From assembly GCF_000743355.1 (NCBI RefSeq), contig NZ_JQEI01000008.1, forward strand, positions 1-64,000: 64,000 nt of DNA, written 5' to 3'. The translations under genes and the position numbers were made by a program. The first letter of the stretch is position 1. Each line of letters begins with the position of its first letter. Of the stretch, positions 52,892 to 62,051 are shown in pieces. Origin of the DNA: Serratia sp. Ag1. GTDB taxonomy: Bacteria > Pseudomonadota > Gammaproteobacteria > Enterobacterales > Enterobacteriaceae. The notes under the pieces are model-generated. The model worked only from the letters and a program-made list of their open reading frames with translations. It was not told the origin of the DNA and searched no databases.

Positions 52892-54295
52892 ATGAAAGAT
52901 TCGAAACGTTTTGACGAGATCGCTCAGCGGCAAGGGGGGCTGAAAAAGCAGCTTACCGCCGGGCAAATGTCGATGTTGGCAATCGGTGGGGCGATTGGCA
53001 CCGGCCTGTTTCTGGGCAGTGCTTATGCGATCCAGATGGCAGGGCCAAGCGTATTACTGAGCTATTTCATTGGTGGTGTGATTGCTTTGCTGCTGATGGG
53101 CTGTTTGGCCGAGATGACTTCTGAGCACCCGACGCCGGGTTCTTTTGGTGATTATGCCGAGTTTTATCTCAGCCCGCTGTTTGGTTTTCTGGTGCGTTAT
53201 TCTTACTGGTCTTGCGTGGTGTTGGCGGTGGGTACCGAAGTAACCGCCATCGGGATGTACATGCAGTTCTGGTTCCCTGAGACGCCAATCTGGCCATGGG
53301 TGTTGCTGTTCTCTGCGGCAGTGATCATCATTAATGTGGTGGGGGTGAAATCCTTCGGGCAGGTGGAATACGCACTTTCCACCATCAAAGTGGTGGCGAT
53401 TTCCGCCTTTATCGCTATTGGCATCGGTATCCTGATGTTCTCCTCCAACCCCACCTTCGGCATCCGTAATTTTACGGCTAACGGCGGCTTCTTCCCGTTT
53501 GGCATTAAGGGCATGTGGTTTGCGGTGATCGTGTCGATCTTCAGCTATCTGAGTATTGAGATGATCGCCGTTGCTGCCGGAGAGGCCAAAAACCCGGTGG
53601 TTGCGGTCAAAAAAGCCTTCAAAGGCACCATCCTCAGGCTGTTTATTTTTTACATGCTTTCGATTGCTTTGATGCTGGCGATTGTACCGTGGCGTGAATC
53701 TGGCACCGGGGAAAGCCCGTTCCTGGTGGCGATGAATGTTATTCATCTGCCTGCCGCTGCCGGGATCTTTAACTTTATCGTGCTGGTGGCTGCGTTGTCG
53801 GCCATGAACAGCCAGTTGTACATCACCACGCGCATGATGTTCTCACTGTCGCGGGCCGGGCAAGCCCCAACGGGGCTGGGTAAAATCAGTCAACGCGGGA
53901 TCCCGGTGAATGCGCTGGCAATTTCCTGTGTCGGCATTGTGGTTTCCATCGTGTTGAGCATCGTCTACCCGGAAAAATCTTTTGCGGTGATGATGTCGAT
54001 CTCGGTATACGGTGCCTGCTTTACCTGGCTGATGATTTTTGTCACTCATCTGTTTTTCCGCCGCCAGCATAAGAATACGGTTCTGAAGTTCCGTATGTGG
54101 GGTTACCCCTATTTCACGCTGTTGGGGGCGCTCCTGATGGCGGCGTTGATGGTTACCACGCTGTTTACTGATTTCTTCAGAATGACGCTGCTGTTTGGGA
54201 TCCCTTTCACTTTGCTATTGGTGGCGATTTATTTCTATAGCCGCCAGGCGCAGGCATCGGTTGCGGCTAAAGTGCCGACGCCGGGCATCGAGTAA
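52892..54295 (+). CDS. Amino acid permease (APC superfamily, AAT family)
   Basis: 467 residues with 12 membrane segments. The start LKKQLTAGQMSMLAIGGAIG, then TGLFLGSAYAI, is the signature of the AAT amino acid transporters; helix 3 and 6 blocks (EMTSEHPTPGSFGDYAEFYL, SYLSIEMIAVAAGEAKNP) also fit. Members import aromatic amino acids, GABA, proline or other residues with protons. It is the last gene of the hydrolase-RidA-aminotransferase set and presumably brings in the substrate. A hairpin follows at the convergent end of paaY. Confidence 0.88.
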   Translation: MKDSKRFDEIAQRQGGLKKQLTAGQMSMLAIGGAIGTGLFLGSAYAIQMAGPSVLLSYFIGGVIALLLMGCLAEMTSEHPTPGSFGDYAEFYLSPLFGFLVRYSYWSCVVLAVGTEVTAIGMYMQFWFPETPIWPWVLLFSAAVIIINVVGVKSFGQVEYALSTIKVVAISAFIAIGIGILMFSSNPTFGIRNFTANGGFFPFGIKGMWFAVIVSIFSYLSIEMIAVAAGEAKNPVVAVKKAFKGTILRLFIFYMLSIALMLAIVPWRESGTGESPFLVAMNVIHLPAAAGIFNFIVLVAALSAMNSQLYITTRMMFSLSRAGQAPTGLGKISQRGIPVNALAISCVGIVVSIVLSIVYPEKSFAVMMSISVYGACFTWLMIFVTHLFFRRQHKNTVLKFRMWGYPYFTLLGALLMAALMVTTLFTDFFRMTLLFGIPFTLLLVAIYFYSRQAQASVAAKVPTPGIE

Positions 54296-54301
54296 GCCAA
54301 T

Positions 54302-54333
54302 GCCAAGCCGTGGGCGAGTGCCTGCGGCTTGGC
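54302..54333. terminator. Convergent hairpin between permease and paaY
   Basis: GCCAAGCCG and CGGCTTGGC form a perfect 9-base stem with a 14-base loop between two convergent genes. No T-run, so a bidirectional terminator is likely but not certain. Confidence 0.6.
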
Positions 54334-54339
54334 GAATGA

Positions 54340-54936
54340 TTAAAGCTGGCTTTTGGGGACGATCTGTTCACTGAAGCTCAGGCGCTGGCGATCAGGCTCT
54401 GCGGCGCTGAGCGGCTCAACCTCTTTCAGGCTGTTTTTGCAGCGTGCCACCAGTTCCTGATACTGCTGTGTTCCAACGCGTTTCCAAGCTAACTCCTGTT
54501 CGGTGAGATCGCGGATAACCCGGGCCGGGCTACCGATCACCAGCTTATTGGCCGCGATCTCTGCGGCGGCCTTTACAAAGGCTCCGGCTCCCACGATGGT
54601 GTTTTCGCCGATATCGGCACCATCCATAATTACTGCGTTCATGCCGATCATCGCGTTGCGGCGCACCCGACAGCCGTGCAAGACGGCACTGTGGCCGATG
54701 TGCCCGTCTTGCTCAACGACCGTATCCTGCTGCGGGAAGCCGTGCATCACGCAGTTATCCTGTATGTTGGCACCGTCTTCTACCACCAAACGGCCAAAGT
54801 CACCGCGCAGGCTGGCATTGGGGCCGATATAGACGTTTTTGCCGATAATGACATCGCCGATCAATACCGCCGTCGGGTGAACAAAGCTGCTGGGGTCCAC
54901 TACCGGCGTCAGGCCGTCAATCTGATACACAGGCAT
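54340..54936 (-). CDS. paaY: PaaY, hexapeptide-repeat thioesterase
   Basis: 198 residues of left-handed beta-helix (repeats from about residue 15, e.g. [20 protein letters not shown]). His residues in the HPTAVLIG and VMHGFPQ / IGHSAVLHG blocks fit gamma-carbonic-anhydrase-like metal ligands. PaaY hydrolyses dead-end CoA thioesters that arise in phenylacetate breakdown. It lies 12 bases after paaX and is co-transcribed with it, as in E. coli. Confidence 0.92.
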   Translation of the reverse strand: MPVYQIDGLTPVVDPSSFVHPTAVLIGDVIIGKNVYIGPNASLRGDFGRLVVEDGANIQDNCVMHGFPQQDTVVEQDGHIGHSAVLHGCRVRRNAMIGMNAVIMDGADIGENTIVGAGAFVKAAAEIAANKLVIGSPARVIRDLTEQELAWKRVGTQQYQELVARCKNSLKEVEPLSAAEPDRQRLSFSEQIVPKSQL

Positions 54937-54948
54937 AGCATAGTCTCC

Positions 54949-55890
54949 TCAAAATGTAGTATGAGTGCGCGCCAGGCCACCAAAGCGCCGGTAATATCCG
55001 GCTCCAGGGGCGGGTAGGGCACCGATGGTGGTTTCGGCTAATTCGCTGACATACTCCGTAGCGGCGCGATCCACTTGCTGATAGAGGTTGATGCACAAAT
55101 TACGCGCAATCTGCCCTTCCCATTGAGCAGGCAGCAAGGCATCGGGTAACAGTGGGTCTTTCAGCACCACGCGGCGGAAAAAGTGGATCAGCAATAGCTT
55201 GATCTGAAAACAGCGTTTGGGCGTCAGCACACTGCCGTCAGCTTCGCGCAGTAGCATCATCAGCGGGCGGAAAGAGACAATAAACTCATGATAGTAGGCA
55301 GCCACTTCGCTGAGCGACCAGCAGTAGGCAACCATCTGCCGTAGCGTTTGTTCGGAGCGGTTATAGGGGTAATCTGCACGGAAATAGATCACCTGCTCAC
55401 CGGCATTAAGTTCTCCTAGCAGCGCCGCGACGTCGGTTTGCGCATGGGTCGGGGCGGCCATCAGGTTGTTGGCGATCTGGCCAAAACCCAGCCAGCCCAG
55501 CTCTTTTTTCAGCCGCGCACGCTCGGCTTTTTCCGCGTTTTCTAGCAGCAGCAAATCCCACTTACCATCCCAAGCCGGTTGCTCGCTGAGGTAGATTTTG
55601 GATTCGGCATGACGGAACTGGCGCATACCTTGTTCGGTGAGGCGGTAATAGCTGCGGCGACCCATTTTTTCTACATCCAGCCAGCCTTCTTTCTGCAGGC
55701 GGAATACTGAGGTGCGCACAAAGCGGTCACCGAACCCGAGCGCTTCCAGCAGTGCACTCAGGCTGCCGAGCCAGATCTCACCGCCGCGATGGCTTAAGGC
55801 ATCGCCGTATAACGAAATAATTAACGAAGTGCCACTAATAGGCTGTGCATCTAAGGCATGGCGGATAAACTCATCCAGTTTATGTTCCAT
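54949..55890 (-). CDS. paaX: PaaX, phenylacetyl-CoA-responsive repressor
   Basis: 313 residues. The N-terminal winged helix (DRFVRTSVFRLQKEGWLDVE, then GRRSYYRLTEQGMRQFR) and the later block FRADYPYNRSEQTL are those of PaaX. It represses the paa operon and is released by phenylacetyl-CoA, the product of PaaK. Here it is separated from paaK by a ClpP-like gene on the other strand, but the paaXY unit itself is intact. Confidence 0.93.
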   Translation of the reverse strand: MEHKLDEFIRHALDAQPISGTSLIISLYGDALSHRGGEIWLGSLSALLEALGFGDRFVRTSVFRLQKEGWLDVEKMGRRSYYRLTEQGMRQFRHAESKIYLSEQPAWDGKWDLLLLENAEKAERARLKKELGWLGFGQIANNLMAAPTHAQTDVAALLGELNAGEQVIYFRADYPYNRSEQTLRQMVAYCWSLSEVAAYYHEFIVSFRPLMMLLREADGSVLTPKRCFQIKLLLIHFFRRVVLKDPLLPDALLPAQWEGQIARNLCINLYQQVDRAATEYVSELAETTIGALPAPGAGYYRRFGGLARTHTTF

Positions 55891-56115
55891 ATTTTTCCAT
55901 AGGTTAGCCTTGGTTGAAGCACAACATTAGCATAAACGGTGAGAGGGTAAATATGCGGCTTTTGCATTCCTCAGCGCTATCTTTGATACATTCGATGATG
56001 TTGTCGATTTCGTGGCGATGATTTCTGCTATGGTTACCCGTGCGATGTTCACCCAAATTCAAGTGGTTGCCGATGAATCCGGCGTGGATGAGACATAAAA
56101 CAATCGAGGTAGAAG

Positions 56116-56694
56116 ATGGAAGAAAAAACGGAAGTCAGTACTCCTCAACGCGATGCTTTTTTGGATGAGAGAGCCTTCAAATCACGTACTGTCCTGCTGT
56201 TTGGGCAAATTAACGATACGGTAGCGCATAATGTCGTCAAACAACTCGTGGCACTGTCCGATGAGTCCTCTGCGCCGATCAATTTCCTGATTTGCTCACC
56301 TGGCGGCCATGTGGAGTCGGGTGATGTGATTCATGATGTCATCCGCTTTATTGGTGCCCCGGTGAATATGATCGGTAGCGGTTGGGTGGGCAGCGCGGCG
56401 GTTAACGTGTTCTTGTCGGTGCCTAAAGAGCGTCGCTTCTGCCTGACAAACACACGTTTTCTAATTCATCAGCCTAGCGGTGGCATTGGTGGGCAGGCTA
56501 CCGATGTGGCGATTCAGGCAAAAGAAATTATCCGTATACGGGAAAGAATCGCGGCCTTAATTGCTAAGGAAACCGGGCAGAAACTGGAAAAAGTCTTGAG
56601 CGACATTGACCGCGATTTTTGGATGCCGGTGGCGGAAGCGATCGAGTATGGTCTGGTATCTAAAGCGATTGTGAGCGACAAGGAAATAATCTAG
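56116..56694 (+). CDS. ClpP-like serine peptidase, non-canonical
   Basis: 192 residues, about the length of ClpP. The catalytic Ser is in GSGWVGSAAVNVFLS where ClpP has GQAASMGA, the His is in FLIHQPSGGIGGQATDVAIQ, and an Asp is in DIDRDFWMPVAEAIEYGLV. The triad order Ser-His-Asp is thus kept with an altered nucleophile loop. ClpP forms rings that degrade proteins with a ClpX or ClpA partner; whether this variant does is unknown, and no ATPase gene is nearby. ATG follows GAGGTAGAAG. It is convergent with paaK and divergent from paaX. Confidence 0.8.
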   Translation: MEEKTEVSTPQRDAFLDERAFKSRTVLLFGQINDTVAHNVVKQLVALSDESSAPINFLICSPGGHVESGDVIHDVIRFIGAPVNMIGSGWVGSAAVNVFLSVPKERRFCLTNTRFLIHQPSGGIGGQATDVAIQAKEIIRIRERIAALIAKETGQKLEKVLSDIDRDFWMPVAEAIEYGLVSKAIVSDKEII

Positions 56695-56719
56695 CAGAGC
56701 CGGTCTGGAAATGGGCTAG

Positions 56720-56750
56720 GTCTCTTGATCAGAAGGTCTGATCAAGAGAC
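56720..56750. terminator. Strong convergent hairpin between clpP-like gene and paaK
   Basis: GTCTCTTGATCAGA and TCTGATCAAGAGAC form a perfect 14-base stem with a 3-base loop, between two convergent stop codons. It should end both transcripts. Confidence 0.8.
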
Positions 56751-56768
56751 TGCCCTAGCGAGAAAAAT

Positions 56769-58076
56769 CTAACGTGGCCGCAGATCAATCACCCGTTGTG
56801 CTTTCCCTTCCGAGCGCGGAAGGTCGCCACAGTTGGCAATGCTGACATCGGTGCTGACGCCGACGATTGATTTAATATGGTGGCGCAGTTGGTGGCAGAT
56901 GTCGCAACGCTGTTGATGGCTGAGTGTGAGCGCCGACTCTTTCAATTCCACCCGCACCGCCAAAGTATCCAAATGCCCGGCGCGGCTCACCTGCAACTGA
57001 TAGTGTGGTGACAGGTGTTCAAACTGCATAATCTGTTCTTCTACCTGTGATGGGAAGACGTTCACACCACGGATGATCAGCATATCGTCGGAACGCCCGG
57101 TGATCTTGCCCATTCGGCGCATATTACGGGCGTCTCCTGGCAGCAGGCGGGTGAGATCCCTGGTGCGATAGCGGATCACTGGCAGCGCTTCTTTAGTCAA
57201 TGTAGTGAAAACCAGCTCTCCGTGTTCGCCATCAGGCAGAATAACGCCATTGTCTGGGTTGATGATCTCTGGCAGGAAATGGTCTTCCCAAATGGTGGGG
57301 CCACCACCGCTTTCTGCGCACTCCATGGCGACTCCTGGCCCCATCACTTCGGAGAGCCCATAAATATCCAAGGCTTTAATCCCCATACGTGCTTCGATCT
57401 CATGGCGCAGAGCCTCAGTCCAGGGTTCGGCCCCGAAGATGCCTAAGCGTAACGAACAGTTGCGAGCGTCACCGCCCAGTTTACGTTCCAGCTCATCGAT
57501 CAGCGTCAGGCAGTAAGAAGGGGTGACCATAATCACGTCGGGTTTGAAATCCATGATCAACTGCACCTGTTTCTCCGTTTGGCCGCCGGACATCGGGATC
57601 ACCGTTGCCCCTAAGCGTTCCGCGCCATAGTGTGCTCCTAGCCCGCCGGTAAACAGGCCGTAACCGTAAGCCACGTGGATTTTATCTTTGGTCGTGGCTC
57701 CGGCAGAGCGCAGGCAACGGGCGACAATGTCTGCCCAGTTATCGATGTCGCGCTGGGTATATCCCACCACCGTCGGGCGACCGGTGGTGCCAGAAGAGGC
57801 ATGGATGCGCACTACCTGTTCCATTGGCACGGCGAAGGTGTCAAACGGGTAGTTGTCGCGCAAATCCTGTTTGGTGGTATAGGGGAAACGCGCCAGATCG
57901 CTCAGTTGCCGGAGATTGCTCGGGTGGACACCAGCTTGATCGAACTTGCGCCGATACATGGGTACGTTGTTGTAGGCATGGTGTAAGGTCCATTGCAGGC
58001 GTTCCAGTTGTAATGCTTCTATTTCGTCGCGCGAAGCAAATTCAATCGCGTCGAGGGGCCGTGGATTTGTGGTCAT
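56769..58076 (-). CDS. paaK: PaaK, phenylacetate-CoA ligase
   Basis: 435 residues, ANL adenylating enzyme. The P-loop-like motif SSGTTGRPTVVGYT and the A5-type block IYGLSEVMGPGVAMEC are present, with the hinge region at RSDDMLIIRGVNVFPSQVEE. It makes phenylacetyl-CoA from phenylacetate, ATP and CoA, both the first step of the pathway and the source of the PaaX inducer. It is the last gene of the paa operon here, 18 bases after paaJ, with the terminator hairpin just beyond. Confidence 0.95.
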   Translation of the reverse strand: MTTNPRPLDAIEFASRDEIEALQLERLQWTLHHAYNNVPMYRRKFDQAGVHPSNLRQLSDLARFPYTTKQDLRDNYPFDTFAVPMEQVVRIHASSGTTGRPTVVGYTQRDIDNWADIVARCLRSAGATTKDKIHVAYGYGLFTGGLGAHYGAERLGATVIPMSGGQTEKQVQLIMDFKPDVIMVTPSYCLTLIDELERKLGGDARNCSLRLGIFGAEPWTEALRHEIEARMGIKALDIYGLSEVMGPGVAMECAESGGGPTIWEDHFLPEIINPDNGVILPDGEHGELVFTTLTKEALPVIRYRTRDLTRLLPGDARNMRRMGKITGRSDDMLIIRGVNVFPSQVEEQIMQFEHLSPHYQLQVSRAGHLDTLAVRVELKESALTLSHQQRCDICHQLRHHIKSIVGVSTDVSIANCGDLPRSEGKAQRVIDLRPR

Positions 58077-58094
58077 CTTTTTAGCCTCAGAAAT

Positions 58095-59300
58095 TTAGAC
58101 ACGCTCAATAATCATGGCGATACCTTGGCCAACGCCGATGCACATGGTGCACAGAGCATAGCGACCGGCACGCCGTTCCAGTTCAAACATCGCGGCCAGC
58201 GCCAGGCGTGCACCGCTCATACCCAATGGATGGCCGAGGGCGATGGCGCCACCGTTGGGATTTACCTGCTCGGCGTCGTCCGGCAAGCCAAGCTGGCGTA
58301 GCACCGCCAGCGCCTGCGCGGCAAACGCTTCGTTAAGTTCAATCACGTCCATCTGGGCCAGGCTCAGCCCGGCGATCTCCAACACCTTGCGGGTGGCTGG
58401 CAGTGGGCCAATCCCCATCAGCCGGGGTTCGACGCCACAGGTTGCGGTGGCCACAATCCGTGCTCGCGGCGTTAGGCCCTGCTGTAGCGCCACCGCCTCA
58501 GAAGCGACAATCAGCGCTGCTGCACCGTCATTTACGCCAGAGGCGTTACCGGCGGTCACGCTACCCGGCTGGCGGAACGGAGTTTTCAGTTGTTGTAATT
58601 GTTCCAGCGTGGTTTCCGCGCGTGGGTGCTCATCGGCGGTAAATTGAGTGACCACACCTTTCCTGTTGGTGAGGCTGACCGGGATGATTTCTTGCGCCAG
58701 GATCCCGGCTTGCTGTGCCCGTGCGGTACGCTGTTGGCTGCGCCAAGCAAAAGCATCCTGAGCGGTACGGCTGATAGCAAACTGGGCCGCCACGTTCTCG
58801 GCGGTTTCTGGCATCGAGTCGGTGCCGAAAGCGGCGTGCATCCGTGGGTTAACAAAACGCCAGCCAATGGTGGTATCAAACAGTTGCGCCTGACGGCTGA
58901 AGGCGCTGTCGGCCTTGCCCATCACCAACGGGGCGCGGGTCATCGATTCTGCGCCACCGGCCAACATCAGGCCCGCTTCACCGGCTTTGATACTGCGCGC
59001 GGCCATCGCCAATGCATCCAGCCCCGAGCCACACAGGCGGTTGATGGTGGTGCCGGAAACGGTCAGCGGTAACCCAGCCAGCAGCGCCGCCATACGGGCC
59101 AAATTGCGGTTGTCTTCCCCGGCCTGATTGGCGCAACCGAGGATCACATCATCCACCCGCGACCAATCGACATTCGGGTAGCGATCCAGTAAAGCGCGCA
59201 GCGGCAATGCCGCCAGATCGTCAGTACGCAGGTTAGCCAGCGCGCCGCCATAGCGGCCAATTGGTGTGCGCACGCCGTCGCAAATAAATGCCTGACTCAT
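58095..59300 (-). CDS. paaJ: PaaJ, 3-oxoadipyl-CoA thiolase
   Basis: 401 residues, thiolase family. The catalytic Cys is in NRLCGSGLDALAMAARS, the His in NPNGGAIALGHPLGMSGARL, and the second Cys in CTMCIGVGQG. It cleaves 3-oxoadipyl-CoA to succinyl-CoA and acetyl-CoA, and in this pathway also the earlier dehydrosuberyl-CoA. The start overlaps the end of paaI by four bases (ATGA). Confidence 0.95.
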   Translation of the reverse strand: MSQAFICDGVRTPIGRYGGALANLRTDDLAALPLRALLDRYPNVDWSRVDDVILGCANQAGEDNRNLARMAALLAGLPLTVSGTTINRLCGSGLDALAMAARSIKAGEAGLMLAGGAESMTRAPLVMGKADSAFSRQAQLFDTTIGWRFVNPRMHAAFGTDSMPETAENVAAQFAISRTAQDAFAWRSQQRTARAQQAGILAQEIIPVSLTNRKGVVTQFTADEHPRAETTLEQLQQLKTPFRQPGSVTAGNASGVNDGAAALIVASEAVALQQGLTPRARIVATATCGVEPRLMGIGPLPATRKVLEIAGLSLAQMDVIELNEAFAAQALAVLRQLGLPDDAEQVNPNGGAIALGHPLGMSGARLALAAMFELERRAGRYALCTMCIGVGQGIAMIIERV

Positions 59301-59737
59301 GGTTGCTCCCCTAAAATGTGGTGGCCCAGGCGATGGGCGCGGCCACGGAACCAGGCAACGGTTTTACCCTGTTGATTGACGATCTCAACGTCATATAACC
59401 CGGTGGTTTTGCCCTGATGGCGCACCGTCGCATTGGCGGTGAGGCGATCGCCAGCTACTGCCGGGCGGATGAAATCGATGGTGCAGCCAGAAGCTACTGC
59501 CGCCAGCCCTTGGCTGTTGCAGGCATAGGCAAACGCGGTATCCGCCAGGCTGAAAAGCTGGCCACCGTGGCAGGTCTGGTGGCCATTGAGCATCTGTGGG
59601 CCGACGATCATGCTGACTTGTGCAAAACCGGCATCCACGGCGTCGACCTGCATACCCATTGCCTGGGCGCAGGTATCTTGCTTAAACATCTGTTCGGCGC
59701 AGCGTTGGGCCAGCGCGTGGGGAGTATGGGCGTGCAT
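59297..59737 (-). CDS. paaI: PaaI, hotdog-fold phenylacetyl-CoA thioesterase
   Basis: 146 residues. The hotdog motif NGHQTCHGGQLFSLADTAFA marks the PaaI group; the Asp in LADTA acts in catalysis. PaaI hydrolyses ring-hydroxylated or stalled phenylacetyl-CoA to free CoA. It shares one base with the paaH stop and overlaps paaJ by four bases. Confidence 0.95.
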   Translation of the reverse strand: MHAHTPHALAQRCAEQMFKQDTCAQAMGMQVDAVDAGFAQVSMIVGPQMLNGHQTCHGGQLFSLADTAFAYACNSQGLAAVASGCTIDFIRPAVAGDRLTANATVRHQGKTTGLYDVEIVNQQGKTVAWFRGRAHRLGHHILGEQP

Positions 59738-61254
59738 CAGTATTCGACTCCTGAATAATTTGCGGCATAGCGGCGCAGCAACGGCATGGGGCGATAGCGC
59801 GGCTCGGCGTAATAGCTTTGCAGGTTTTCCAGCGTGGCAAGAATGTGTTGCCAGCCGAGTTTTTTGCCCCAGGCCAATGGCCCTTGTGGATAATTGACGC
59901 CAAAGCGCAGAGCGTTATCGATGTCGGCAGCGCTGGCGACGCCTTTGCTCACCACGTCAAGCGCTTCATTACTCAGCATCGCGACGGTGCGCATCACCAG
60001 TAGGCCAGGGTAATCAGGCAGATGGATAACCTGCTTACCCAGCGCTTGCAGCAAACGGATCACTTTGGCGGTTTGCGCTGCGCTGTTCTGCACGGCACTG
60101 GCGATCGCAATGGTAGGCGCATGCTGATAATTAACGGCGAGATCGAACACCACCACGGGCGTTCCGGTTTCCGCAGCGATCTGGCTGGCCTTTCTGCCAT
60201 TCGTTAACATAAATCTAACATCATCTATGAGCGCCACAGGGCTGGTCTGGCCAGGATGTTTGATCGTTAACGCATTTCTGGTTAATAACTGGGCAAATTC
60301 GGCCAAGGCTGACCAGTCGCCTTGCAGCGTCACCGCTTGCGGTAACTCAGCCGTTTCCGCTGCGGCAAAAACCGGCTGCGGGGCGGTATGCTCGCTGCCA
60401 TAGCGATAAAAACCGCGCCCACTTTTGCGCCCCAGATGCCCGGCAGCCACCAGTTCCTGTTGCAGCAGCGAAGGGGTGAAGCGCCCGTCTTGATAGAACG
60501 CGTGGTAGATCGACTCGGTGACGGCATAGTTAACATCTTGCCCGATCAAATCTGTCAGTTGCAGTGGCCCCATAGCGAAACCCCCTGCGTCACGCAGCAC
60601 CGCATCCAGTGTGGCCGGGTCGGCAACTTGTTCTTCCAGCGCCCGTAGGGTTTCGCCATAGAATGGCCGAGCGACACGGTTGACGATAAAACCGGGCGTG
60701 GAGCGGCAATGGACGCTGTGCTTGCCCCAGTGCTCTGCCAAGGCTTGCAGCGTGGTTAAGGTTTCTGCGCTGGTTTCCAGCCCGCTGACGATCTCCACCA
60801 GTTTCATCAACGGTGCCGGGTTGAAGAAGTGCAGCCCAGCCATACGTTGCGGGTGCTGCAATGCGCTGGCGATAGCGGTGATAGACAGCGATGAGGTGTT
60901 GCTGGCTAACAGCGCGTTAGGGGAGCAGATGGCTTCCAGATCGCGAAACAGACTTTGTTTGATCGCCAGTTGTTCCGCTACCGCTTCGATGACCAGCTCG
61001 CTATCGGCCAGTTCGTGTAATGAATTAGCCAACTGGATATTGGCTAATAAGGCTTCGGTGCTATGGGCATCGGCTTTGCCTGCCGCCACCCGCTTGCGCA
61101 ACTGTTGCCCGAGTTGCTCAAGCGCGCGAGCGGCGGCGGGCAGGGCGATATCAAACAGCTTGACCGGGTGCCCTGCTGCTGCGGCTACCTGGGCAATGCC
61201 GATCCCCATGGTGCCTGCACCGATCACTGCCACTGAAATTCCCGTGATATTCAT
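59737..61254 (-). CDS. paaH: PaaH, 3-hydroxyadipyl-CoA dehydrogenase
   Basis: 505 residues, 3-hydroxyacyl-CoA dehydrogenase family. The NAD-binding motif VIGAGTMGIGIAQVAAAAGH is at the N-terminus, and HFFNPAPLMKLVEIVSG carries the catalytic His. A second copy of the C-terminal helical domain is at the end. It oxidises 3-hydroxyadipyl-CoA to 3-oxoadipyl-CoA. It is somewhat longer than the E. coli protein (475). It is two bases downstream of paaG and abuts paaI. Confidence 0.95.
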   Translation of the reverse strand: MNITGISVAVIGAGTMGIGIAQVAAAAGHPVKLFDIALPAAARALEQLGQQLRKRVAAGKADAHSTEALLANIQLANSLHELADSELVIEAVAEQLAIKQSLFRDLEAICSPNALLASNTSSLSITAIASALQHPQRMAGLHFFNPAPLMKLVEIVSGLETSAETLTTLQALAEHWGKHSVHCRSTPGFIVNRVARPFYGETLRALEEQVADPATLDAVLRDAGGFAMGPLQLTDLIGQDVNYAVTESIYHAFYQDGRFTPSLLQQELVAAGHLGRKSGRGFYRYGSEHTAPQPVFAAAETAELPQAVTLQGDWSALAEFAQLLTRNALTIKHPGQTSPVALIDDVRFMLTNGRKASQIAAETGTPVVVFDLAVNYQHAPTIAIASAVQNSAAQTAKVIRLLQALGKQVIHLPDYPGLLVMRTVAMLSNEALDVVSKGVASAADIDNALRFGVNYPQGPLAWGKKLGWQHILATLENLQSYYAEPRYRPMPLLRRYAANYSGVEY

Positions 61255-61256
61255 GG

Positions 61257-62048
61257 TTATTTCCCGCTGAAATTCGGTGGTCGTTTGGCGAAGAAAGCAC
61301 TGACTCCTTCGCGATAGTCGGCGCTGCGGCCACCCAGGCGCTGCAAATCACGCTCCAGATCAAGCTGCTGATCGAGCGTGTTGGTCGCCGAACTGTAAAG
61401 CGCTTTTTTAATCAACCCCAGGCCATAAGTAGGCTGTGTCGCTAGCTGTTTAGCCAGGGTTTGTGTGTGTTCGGCCAGCTCTGCGGCGGGCACGACTTGC
61501 CAGATCATGCCCCAGGCTAACGCTTGCTGGGCGCTGATTTTGTCGCCCAACAGCGCCATACCCATGGCGCGTGCATGCCCGGCCAAACGTGGCAGGAACC
61601 AACTGCCGCCAGAATCCGGCACCAGCCCGAGCTTGCAGAAAGATTGGATAAAGCTGGCATTATCGGCAGCTATCACGATATCGCAGGCCAAAGCCAGTGC
61701 GGCTCCGGCTCCGGCTGCCACACCATTCACTGCGCACACCACCGGCTTAGGCAGCGCCGTCAGGCGGCGGATCAGTGGGTTGTAAAAACGCTCTACCGAC
61801 AGGCCAAGATCCGGTGCGGCCTGTTCAACGTTGACGTTGCGATCGTTCAAATCCTGCCCGGCGCAGAAACCGCGCCCGGCCCCGGTGATCAGCACGCAGC
61901 GCACGCTATCGTCACGTTCAGCCAGGGTCAGTGCTTCGCTGAGCTGGTGGTGCATTTCATCGTTGAAACTGTTGAGACGGTCTGGCCGATGTAGGGTGAT
62001 GGTCAACACCCCGGCATCGATATGGCTGAGAATTAATGCGTTTTCCAT
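61257..62048 (-). CDS. paaG: PaaG, ring-1,2-epoxyphenylacetyl-CoA isomerase
   Basis: 263 residues, crotonase superfamily. The oxyanion region GAGRGFCAGQDLNDRNVNVE is the one typical of PaaG, and CKLGLVPDSGGSWFLPRLAG follows. It converts the epoxide made by PaaABCE to oxepin-CoA and also acts in later double-bond isomerisation. It lies three bases after paaF and is clearly distinct from it, despite the common fold. Confidence 0.95.
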   Translation of the reverse strand: MENALILSHIDAGVLTITLHRPDRLNSFNDEMHHQLSEALTLAERDDSVRCVLITGAGRGFCAGQDLNDRNVNVEQAAPDLGLSVERFYNPLIRRLTALPKPVVCAVNGVAAGAGAALALACDIVIAADNASFIQSFCKLGLVPDSGGSWFLPRLAGHARAMGMALLGDKISAQQALAWGMIWQVVPAAELAEHTQTLAKQLATQPTYGLGLIKKALYSSATNTLDQQLDLERDLQRLGGRSADYREGVSAFFAKRPPNFSGK

Positions 62049-62051
62049 AAA

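Noticed and set aside
55955..56099. Open frame upstream of the clpP-like gene reading FLSAIFDTFDDVVDFVAMIS and ending at TAA
   Set aside because: It has no plausible start with a ribosome site and no recognisable family. It may be a relic or chance, so it is not listed as a gene.
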